64,000 bases of DNA from contig JBMFIQ010000010.1 of NCBI GenBank assembly GCA_049976245.1, positions 1 to 64,000 of the forward strand, in the 5' to 3' direction. Origin of the DNA: Microbacter sp049976245 (GTDB lineage: Bacteria; Bacteroidota; Bacteroidia; Bacteroidales; Paludibacteraceae). The notes below the pieces were generated by a model. That model made no database searches and was not told the origin of the DNA. It saw nothing but the letters and a program-made list of their open reading frames with translations. This document shows positions 54,431-62,115 of this stretch, piece by piece; the stretch's first letter is position 1; each line of letters starts with the position of its first letter. A program made the translations under genes and the position numbers.

Positions 54431-56854
54431 ATCGACAACGGTGATGCCGGCGCCTCCCAATTGAATGTGTTCATCGGCAAAATGCTTCACTGCAGGAACT
54501 ACCGAAAGATATTGACGAATCAATTGCCTCAAGATGCCATTTCCCGTACCGTGTAAAATGCGGATGCGTTCAACACCCAACATCAAAGCATCGTCCACAA
54601 AATATTGCACCGCCTGCAATGCCTCCTCACCACGCATTCCCCTCACATCGATGTCGGAACGAAAAGTAAGTTTGCGTTGTCGAATAGTTTCGTCAGCAGT
54701 TATCTGCGAAGAAGATGATTGCTTGTTCCAAACATGCCATTGATTTCGACTGACTTTCTCCAAACGGTTTTGATGCACCGTCGATTTAAGATTTCCAAAA
54801 GCCACAACCACATTGACTCCCTGCAATTCAATAACTTCCCCAATCGAATTTGAACCGGACAAACGAACATGATCGCCCACTTGAAGAGGCACAGGTTTTG
54901 GTTCGATTGCTTTCTTTTGACGCTTGGCCGACGCTTTGGAAACATTCGATGAATCCGCTTGATCCTCGTGCGAAAGTGCGTGACGCAACGCAGTGACTTC
55001 TTTTCGTGCCTCGCGCGTGATGTGAGGATCGGCTGATGATTCTTTAATCTTGCGAATGGTATTTTCAATCAACGCATTGGCCTCTTTCAACAATTGAGCC
55101 GCTTCCTGTTTAGACTTATCAATCATTTCTTTGCGTTGTTTTTTCAGCTCATCCTGATCCTGTGCATGTTGAGCCAGCAAAGCCTCAAGCCGTTTTTCCT
55201 GTTCTTTAATCTTTTGTCGTTTGTTTTCCCAATAACGTTTGTCGCGCAGAATCGATTGAACATAATTTTCAAGATCAACGTGAGCGCTGCCCGCTTTCTC
55301 TTTCGCTTCCTGAATCACATCCTGAGGTAACCCAATTTTATAAGCAATCTCGAGCGCAAAAGAATTTCCCGGAAAACCAATTTGAAGTTGATACAACGGC
55401 TGCAACCGTTGACGGTCGAACAACATGGCCCCGTTAACAATACCTTCATGCGTATCGGCAAATAATTTAAGGTTGGTGTAATGAGTCGTTATCACGCCAT
55501 AAACACGTTTTTGAAGCAATTGATGCAAGACAGCTTCGGCAATGGCGCCGCCCATCTCCGGTTCAGTACCGGACCCCAACTCGTCAATCAACACCAACGA
55601 CCGCTCATCTCCTTTGCGAAGAAAGAAATTCAAATGTTTCAAATGGGAACTGTAAGTGGACAAGTCGTCTTCGATAGATTGTTCATCGCCAATGTTCAAC
55701 AAAAAATCGTGAAAAATGCCAAATACGCTGTATGCTTTCACGGGCACCGGCAATCCGCATTGAAGCATGTATTGAAGCAATCCCACCGTTTTGAGACAAA
55801 CCGATTTTCCTCCAGCGTTAGGGCCTGAGATGAGGATCAAGCGTTGCCGCTCGTCGAGTTGAATGTCCAATGGAACAATGTGGCGATGCTGTTTTTCCAA
55901 TGAATCCGCCAAAAGAGGATGAACAGCTTGTTGCCAATCCATCACACACGTGCTTTCAACACGGGGAACCACCGCTTTTTGAGCAATAGCCAACAAGGCT
56001 TTAGCCCGAATGGCATCCAAAACGCCCATGATCTCAAAAGTGGTCAATAAATCAAGAATGTGAGGACGAATAAAATGCGCAAACTCGGTTAAAATCCGAA
56101 TTTTTTCTCTTTTTTCATCCATCTCCAACATGCGAATGCGGTTGTTAGCTTCAACCACTTCGGCGGGCTCAATGAAAATGGTTTTGCCGCTGGCCGATTC
56201 GTCATGCACAATGCCGTTAATTTTGCGTTTGTAAGCCGGAGTGACAGGAATCACCAGACGACCATCGCGCATAGTAGGCGTCACATCGCGTTCCACGTAA
56301 CCTTCCTCCTGAGCCTGACGAAGAATGGAGGTCAGTTTGCGTGAAATGGAATTCTGAAGTTGAAACAACTCATGCCGAATGCGCGCCAATTCGGCCGATG
56401 CATTGTCTTTTAACAAACCGTGCGGCGTAAGCAACCTATTGAGCTCATTCAAAATATCGTGATGCTGAATCAAAGATTCAACCCTTCGATGCAGATAATC
56501 GTACTGCTTTTCTTTTCGATTCCGAAAAAATTGAACCATCTGTTGAATGGTCATCAAGGCACGTTGTAAATCGAACAACTCGGATTCGGAAGCAAAAGTG
56601 CCTTCTATGCGCAAACGATGAAGCCATTCCCGCACGTCAAAATAATAACTCACCGGCCAACGATCGGCTTCTTCGTTCAAGATCGTCATCATATCGGCAA
56701 TTTCAAACAAAGAAGAACGGATCATCTCATCATCGGTCAGCAGTTGCATGTTGTCGATTTCGTCGCGGCCAAGCGCACTCAGACAGTTGTTGTGCAACAA
56801 CGCACGAATGGCAATAAAATCAATTTTTTCCTCAAACGAAGAAGGATAAATCAT
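54425..56854 (-). CDS. mutS2: Endonuclease MutS2
   Basis: MutS2 is a MutS paralogue with a Smr nuclease domain, linked to control of recombination and to ribosome rescue in some bacteria. The 809-residue product (from ATG 56854) has Walker A SGPNAGGKS (about residue 345), Walker B VLIDELGSGTEP, a long coiled-coil (about 510-630) and the C-terminal Smr domain DIDVRGMRGEEALQAV...ILHGTGNGILRQ. The mismatch-recognition domain of MutS is missing, as expected for the family. Confidence 0.94.
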   Translation of the reverse strand: MIYPSSFEEKIDFIAIRALLHNNCLSALGRDEIDNMQLLTDDEMIRSSLFEIADMMTILNEEADRWPVSYYFDVREWLHRLRIEGTFASESELFDLQRALMTIQQMVQFFRNRKEKQYDYLHRRVESLIQHHDILNELNRLLTPHGLLKDNASAELARIRHELFQLQNSISRKLTSILRQAQEEGYVERDVTPTMRDGRLVIPVTPAYKRKINGIVHDESASGKTIFIEPAEVVEANNRIRMLEMDEKREKIRILTEFAHFIRPHILDLLTTFEIMGVLDAIRAKALLAIAQKAVVPRVESTCVMDWQQAVHPLLADSLEKQHRHIVPLDIQLDERQRLILISGPNAGGKSVCLKTVGLLQYMLQCGLPVPVKAYSVFGIFHDFLLNIGDEQSIEDDLSTYSSHLKHLNFFLRKGDERSLVLIDELGSGTEPEMGGAIAEAVLHQLLQKRVYGVITTHYTNLKLFADTHEGIVNGAMLFDRQRLQPLYQLQIGFPGNSFALEIAYKIGLPQDVIQEAKEKAGSAHVDLENYVQSILRDKRYWENKRQKIKEQEKRLEALLAQHAQDQDELKKQRKEMIDKSKQEAAQLLKEANALIENTIRKIKESSADPHITREARKEVTALRHALSHEDQADSSNVSKASAKRQKKAIEPKPVPLQVGDHVRLSGSNSIGEVIELQGVNVVVAFGNLKSTVHQNRLEKVSRNQWHVWNKQSSSSQITADETIRQRKLTFRSDIDVRGMRGEEALQAVQYFVDDALMLGVERIRILHGTGNGILRQLIRQYLSVVPAVKHFADEHIQLGGAGITVVDL

Positions 56855-57040
56855 ACAGGAATAACTCAAAAGGTTTAGCGTTTGCAAAATTAGCCATTCT
56901 CTTTGAAACTATGAGTCCGCCGTCACGAGTTCGCATTACGAAAACATTTAGCTTGTCTCCACAAATCGGTTTTGATCATAACCATGAAAAACATCGAACG
57001 TGTTGACATCCGCAACGAAATGATTGAAACAGCCAACATG

Positions 57041-57074
57041 AAAAAAAAGATGTTTGAGCAAACAAACATCTTTT
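57041..57074 (-). terminator. Terminator after DUF4136 gene
   Basis: On the minus strand AAAAGATGTTTG pairs with CAAACATCTTTT around a 6-base loop and is followed by eight T residues. It is 32 bases past the stop codon of the DUF4136 gene. Confidence 0.75.
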
Positions 57075-57105
57075 CTTTGCAATTGATTGGTAAACAATGA
57101 AGTAC

Positions 57106-57723
57106 TTATTGTTTAAGCGGCTTGACGGGGAATTTCTTAAACAGCAATTTAGCTGCCTCGTTCAAGGAGGTGGAGTCATTCCATTGAGTTGCATTCTTGT
57201 CGAGATTGGTGCTGACGGATGCCGAATAAAGATGCACATCGCGCTTTGAATCAATAATATCGAGGATCAACACACCATCCCGATCAATTTTTGCCGTGGT
57301 GTAAGCCCTGTAAGCACGATCGCGCCAATAAGGAGCCCAACCGCGTCGGAAATAACCGGGATAATAAAAGCGAATGCCTCCGTAAGCAGGATAAAGATCG
57401 GTGTTGACCGTTGCCTTACGAAGCAATGTTATCCCAATATCAATCAACATTTCGCCATCCGAACTTTCGGTGAATCCCCGTTTGTTCAATTCATTGCGAA
57501 TTGCCTGCACCATGTTGTTGTAATCGGTTTCTGAAAATTTCAAACCGGCGGGATTGTTTCGATTGTTTTGTTGGTCGTAAGGCAAGAACGAATAGGTTTT
57601 GTAAGTTGTAAAGCGAGCGTTGTTCAACACCTTGGCCGACATCAAATGAAAAGAAGCTGCAGCGGCGTTTTGCGCAAACATGACAGCCGAAAATAAGATT
57701 AAATAAAAAAAGAGGCGTTTCAT
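57106..57723 (-). CDS. DUF4136 domain exported protein
   Basis: This 205-residue protein has a signal peptide (MKRLFFYLILFSAVMFAQNAAAA). The mature part follows the DUF4136 pattern: FTTYKTYSFLPYD near residue 38, then MVQAIRNELNKRGFTES, LIDIGIT, and the end AAKLLFKKFPVKP. A Tyr/Gly/Arg-rich loop (YPAYGGIRFYYPGYFRRGW) is present. The first Cys of a lipobox is missing, unlike many family members, so it is probably soluble in the periplasm. Function is unknown. Confidence 0.8.
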   Translation of the reverse strand: MKRLFFYLILFSAVMFAQNAAAASFHLMSAKVLNNARFTTYKTYSFLPYDQQNNRNNPAGLKFSETDYNNMVQAIRNELNKRGFTESSDGEMLIDIGITLLRKATVNTDLYPAYGGIRFYYPGYFRRGWAPYWRDRAYRAYTTAKIDRDGVLILDIIDSKRDVHLYSASVSTNLDKNATQWNDSTSLNEAAKLLFKKFPVKPLKQ

Positions 57724-57901
57724 ACGTTTATGACTTTTTTGTGAACAGAAACTATGCCGGAAACATGTTTATTAAAAGAGAACTCCACAAAATGAGCAAT
57801 GCTCCATTTGAAGAAGAAATCAACATTTTTAATCAAAGATAAAAGCAGTTTAGGCCAATTATTCCAATTGAAGTACAAATTATAACGATTTAATACTTGA
57901 G

Positions 57902-58586
57902 TTCAACTTATAAATGCAACTTTGAGGGTACGGACAATGAGGAAGAAAATGAACTTTATTTTTTCAGAGAGGAAAGAGAGACAACGTCCCCTTTCGCTCA
58001 TCTGAATGGATAATGATTACTATCTTTGCTTTTTTGTCCGTCCAAAGAAATCAAAGTTAAAGATGAGTAAACATATAACCGAAGAACAAAGGTATGCAAT
58101 TGCAACGATGTTGCAAATACCCATGACTCAAAAAGCGATAGCAGCGGCTATTGGAGTAGATAAGAGCACTATAAGCAGGGAGATAAAACGGAACAGTGAC
58201 GGACGTAGTGGCAACTATGTTATGGATCTTGCCCAACGTAAAGCATCTAAGCGCAAGGCACAAAGTAAAAAACTTAATACATACCATTACAGCTGATAAT
58301 GGAAAGGAATTTGCTAAACACGAGGAAATTGCACAAAAATTGGATATAAAATGCTATTTTTGTAAACCATACCACTCATAGGAACGTGGTGCCAATGAAA
58401 ATACAAATGGACTTATCCGGCAGTACATCCCTAAAGGTATGGATTTTAGTGAAGTAACCAACAAACAGATTAAACAGCTTGAAAACATGCTTAATAATCG
58501 ACCTCGTAAAAGACTTGGATACCTCACACCAAACGAAAAATTTAAACAAATTATTAATCAGCATTCAGTTGCATTTGCAAGTTGAA
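57902..58586 (+). mobile_element. Decayed IS30-family element with inverted ends
   Basis: Ends TTCAACTTATAAATGCAACT (57902-57921) and its near complement at 58567-58586 differ at only three positions. Between them are an intact transposase N-terminus and C-terminal DDE-region pieces. The element is about 685 bases, so a large internal part is missing compared with a usual length above 1 kb. Confidence 0.75.
58063..58584 (+). pseudogene. IS30 transposase remnant
   Basis: The N-terminus from ATG 58063 (MSKHITEEQRYAIATMLQ, then a helix-turn-helix KAIAAAIGVDKSTISREIKRN) ends after an internal deletion near 58270. The C-terminal pieces resume in another frame with HTITADNGKEFAKHEEIAQKL, then a TAG at 58379 where the family has Trp, then ERGANENTNGLIRQYIPKG. 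It has a frame change and a stop codon and cannot make an active transposase. Confidence 0.8.
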
Positions 58587-58617
58587 TTCAGCAAAGTTTA
58601 TTCCCTTTACTTGTAAA

Positions 58618-58709
58618 AAGTGGTCAGTATCCGCCGAAATGTCAGTAAATTATCCTAATTTTACAACATCATAACTGCGGTTTTTCTTTCACTTTTAAGT
58701 GGTCAGTAT
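58618..58709. repeat. IS21-like end repeats
   Basis: AAGTGGTCAGTAT occurs at 58618-58630 and 58697-58709. Such GTGGTCAGT motifs are repeated at the ends of IS21-family elements. No transposase lies here, so this looks like a residual end. The interval 58587-58770 holds nothing else I can support. Confidence 0.45.
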
Positions 58710-58770
58710 GCTCCGTTTTATCCACTATCTCGGAGCGGTTTGTAAAAACTCCAAATCAGACCAAATTGGA

Positions 58771-58953
58771 ATTGATTTTGTCAATCATCTTAGAGGCATG
58801 TTTGCCATCGTAGTGATACATTTTTGAGAAAAAAATTAGTCGCTTGGCAAGATCGTTTTGGAATTAAACCTTTCTACTTTTTCATAGATCATGAAAAGTT
58901 CATTTTTTCATTTGAGGCAAAGGGAATTTTATCAACAGGATTAATCGATAGAT
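58771..58953 (+). pseudogene. Inverted internal fragment of asparagine synthetase
   Basis: The plus strand reads FVNHLRGMFAIVVI, a stop, then (other frame) LVAWQDRFGIKPFYFF and FIFSFEAKGILSTGLIDR. This matches the minus-strand asnB around 60710-60895, but with clear divergence. It is an older inverted partial copy with frame damage. Its right end joins the duplicated segment at a shared GATA. Confidence 0.75.
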
Positions 58954-58960
58954 AAATCAG

Positions 58961-59098
58961 AGCGTAAAATCTTCCTTTTGAATTGTATGAAAATATCAAA
59001 CTATCATCAGGCCCTCTATGTTTAATCGATTTCAATGAAGATTCGATGGACTTAGAAGAAAAAGTATTTTGAGATAATATGCCTGAAAAACCACACAT
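58961..59098 (-). pseudogene. N-terminal fragment of asparagine synthetase (recent duplicate)
   Basis: The minus strand encodes MCGFSGILSQNTFSSKSIES and about 25 further matching residues, then runs into the inverted fragment and loses similarity. It is nearly identical in DNA to 61169-61306, at an offset of exactly 2,208 bases. Confidence 0.8.
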
Positions 59099-59229
59099 AA
59101 ATATTGATTTTAGCTATCAAAGAAAAAGCAATTTCTTGCGAAATTAACCCAATGAAGAAATAATCAACGAATTAACATGCAAGAAATTACAATCTTCTGT
59201 TTCAAAAAATCATCCTAAAATATTGCCTG

Positions 59230-59439
59230 CTAATAATTTACTTTTTGAATTTCAAAATAGGCTTGCGGGTGCAAACAGGCAGGACATGTTTTGGGTGGAG
59301 TTTTGCTCTTGTAAATAAAGCCACAATTGCGGCATTGCCATGTGACTTCATCAATACGATCGAATACTTCGTTTGCTTCAATGTTGTGCAAGAAAGCCAG
59401 ATAGCGTTCTTCATGGGCTTTTTCAGCAATGCTGATCAT
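59230..59439 (-). pseudogene. Truncated rubrerythrin (C-terminal part)
   Basis: This is a 69-residue piece of rubrerythrin: the last helix (MISIAEKAHEERYLAFLHNI) and the complete rubredoxin-like iron site with CRNCGFIY and CPACLHP. Homology to the intact gene at 61438 ends exactly at ATGATCAG, so the N-terminal four-helix part is missing. It could in principle be translated as a small rubredoxin-like protein, but more likely is debris of the duplication. Confidence 0.75.
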
Positions 59440-59510
59440 TCAGCAATCGTTTTCCAAAAGTTGTTTCTCGATAGCATAAAAAGAAGCTAATTGCCAATAA
59501 TTTATTGAAT

Positions 59511-61306
59511 CTAACTTTCTATGCTTGACAACAAATCAAAATAACGGTTTTGAACAGCTAACTGTATGAGTTCTGGCTCAACTCCCCAGTTTTGCACAGG
59601 CATAGAGAACCCTTTTTTTGGCATTAATAACACATTAGCAGGCAAAATATACCGTGCCAATTTTCTGACAAATGGTTTATTTTCCTGTTCAATCATCGCA
59701 AAAATGTTACTTTGATTGAAATATTTTTGCACAAAAATATGATCTAAAAAAGGGAATTGAATCTCGATTCCGCATTTCATACCAGCTTGATCACCACGAA
59801 GAGAATGATGAGAAGAAACATAGTAAAACAAATCCCAATATGAGATTTTTTTTAGCAAAGGTAATGCTGAATATTCCGGGTATAACTTAGTAATTTCATC
59901 TTGAATAAATAAAAAAGGATGCTGCCATTCTTTAGAACCATTCTCGTGTAAAACATCGTATAATTCCTCCCACTTCCAATGCGGTCGAAAAAGAGTTGGA
60001 ATAAAATCCATTCCAAAAAAACAAATCTCATTCAATTTTTTCTGTTGGGTTGTTATGGGTGGTAACCACTTAAACACCTTATAAAATGGAATAATTTTCT
60101 CTATTTTATTTGCCAATTGATAATAACCATATCCTCCAAATAATTCATCTAATCCTAAAGCATTAAAAAGAACGCGAGTGCCCTTTTGTTGACTTTGTTC
60201 GGCAAGAAAAAAAGTTGGTTCTGGCGCTTCATTGGGTTCTTCTTCTGAAGTTAAATAAGAGATTAATTCATCAGAAAAAACTTTATGAGGAATTTCAAAT
60301 GAATTAAAAGAAATACCTGCATTCTCCGCATTTGATTGTGCATATTCTCTTTCATCTAAATCACAATCTTCGCTATAAATTGTATATCCTAAGACAGAAT
60401 TATCATTTTTCCCTAAACAGTGAGCTAATATGCCGGAATCTAAACCACCACTGAGCATTATGGCTTTGCGAACATCCCCAATTGTACTTAAATCGCTTAC
60501 CTCTTGTAAATCGACTAAGAATTCTTCATGAGAAATATCCTTTGCAACGGGTGTGTATGTAAGTCGCCAATAAGGAGTAATCTGAGTGGAAAAATTAGTT
60601 AGATTTACTTCCAAACAATGTGCAGGTTGTAATGATACTATATTTTTATATACAGTAATTGGAGATGGACAAGTTCCTAAATATAAAGAATACGCTAATC
60701 CTTTTTTATCAATTATTTTATCGATTAATCCAGTCGATAAAATGCCTTTAGCCTCAGAAGAAAAAATAAACTTTTCATGATCTATGAAGAAATAGAAAGG
60801 TTTAATTCCAAAACGATCTCTCCATGCGATTAATTTTTTTCTTTAAAATCTATCACAACGATAGCAAACATGCCACGGAGATGATTGACAAATTCATTTC
60901 CCAATTTTAGATACAGCTTAAAAGCCACTTCTGAATCAGTTGATGAAAAGAATGTTTCATTTTTTAGAAAATCTCTTTTTATATCTTGAAAATTATATAT
61001 CTCCCCAACCATCAAAAAAGCAATCTGAAGATTTTCATCATAAAATGGTTGCATTCCTTTATCAGAAAGATCAACTATAGCTAATCTATTAAAGCCTATC
61101 CAATTTCTTGAATTTATATTATTCGCTAAAGATAATCTTTTTTTTGTTGAAATAGATGATATGTCAGAAGCGTAAAAACTTCCTTTTGAATTGTATGAAA
61201 ATATCAAACTATCATCAGGCCCTCTATGTTTAATCGATTTCAATGAAGATTCGATGGACTTAGAAGAAAAAGTATTTTGAGATAATATGCCTGAAAAACC
61301 ACACAT
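59511..61306 (-). pseudogene. asnB: Asparagine synthetase B, frameshifted
   Basis: AsnB makes asparagine from aspartate and glutamine. The N-terminal part (61306-60830) begins MCGFSGIL with the nucleophile Cys2, then stops in the frame IVVIDFKEKN at a run of seven A. One more A would join it to KLIAWRDRFGIKPFYFF and the rest, down to 59511, to give about 600 residues. The PP-loop IMLSGGLDSGILAHC and later LGLDELFGGYGYY are intact. The glutaminase site reads MVGEIYNF where the family has NGEIYN, so the oxyanion Asn is lost. The region is more AT-rich than its neighbours, suggesting transfer. Confidence 0.8.
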
Positions 61307-61437
61307 ATATATTGATTTTAGCTATCAAAGAAAAAGCAATTTCTTGCGAAATTAACCCAATAAAGAAATAATCAACGAATTAACATGCAAGAAATTACAA
61401 TCTTCTGTTTCAAAAAATCATCCTAAAATATTGCCTG

Positions 61438-62016
61438 CTAATAATTTACTTTTTGAATTTCAAAATAGGCTTGCGGGTGCAAACAGGCAGGACATGTTTT
61501 GGGTGGAGTTTTGCTCTTGTAAATAAAGCCACAATTGCGACATTGCCATGTAACTTCATCAATACGGTCGAATACTTCGTTTGCTTCAATGTTGTGCAAG
61601 AAAGCCAGATATCGTTCTTCATGGGCTTTTTCGGCAACACTGATCATTTTGTACATGGCAGCAATGGCAGGAAAACCTTCTTCTTCGGCAATTTGTGCAA
61701 AATAAGGATAAAGTTCGCTCCATTCTTCATGCTCTCCGGCTGCAGCAGCTTTTAGGTTTTCTTCCGTTGTTCCAATAACTCCGGCTGGATAAGTTGCGGT
61801 AATTTCAACCATTCCTCCCTCCAAAAAAGAGAACATCCGTTTTGCATGCTCTTTCTCCTGATTGGCTGTCTCTTCAAAAATAGCTGCAATTTGTTCATAA
61901 CCTTCTTTTTTTGCTGTGCTGGCAAAATAGGTGTAACGATTCCTCGCTTGCGATTCACCGGCAAACGATTTCAACAGATTTTGTTCGGTACGAGTACCTT
62001 TTACACTTTTACTCAT
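61438..62016 (-). CDS. rbr: Rubrerythrin
   Basis: Rubrerythrin is a di-iron peroxidase of anaerobes and microaerophiles that removes H2O2. The 192-residue protein has the ferritin-like di-iron ligands (FAGESQARNRYTYFA, EETANQEKEHAKRMF, EEGFPAIAAMY, VAEKAHEERY) and a C-terminal rubredoxin-like domain with CRNCGFIYKSKTPPKTCPAC. Length is normal. A truncated near-identical copy lies at 59230. Confidence 0.95.
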   Translation of the reverse strand: MSKSVKGTRTEQNLLKSFAGESQARNRYTYFASTAKKEGYEQIAAIFEETANQEKEHAKRMFSFLEGGMVEITATYPAGVIGTTEENLKAAAAGEHEEWSELYPYFAQIAEEEGFPAIAAMYKMISVAEKAHEERYLAFLHNIEANEVFDRIDEVTWQCRNCGFIYKSKTPPKTCPACLHPQAYFEIQKVNY

Positions 62017-62115
62017 AAGATGTTGTTTTTAAGGTGAAACATAATGGAGATCATCTCTAAAGAAGCCTCGTTTGATTTGTAAAAGTAATCAAAAAAGGCA
62101 TTCTATCAAAAAAAT

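Larger units (their letters stand above)
58961..59440. repeat. Duplicated segment, copy 2 (copy 1 at 61169-61648)
   Basis: About 480 bases match the segment at 61169-61648 with a constant offset of 2,208 and about ten mismatches by eye, so roughly 98 percent identity. It carries the 5' end of asnB, the intergenic region and the 3' end of the rubrerythrin gene, both truncated. Confidence 0.85.

Noticed and set aside
58889..59098. Intact 69-residue protein on the minus strand
   Set aside because: Its first half is the N-terminus of asnB and the rest is the antisense of another asnB fragment, so it is a rearrangement product.
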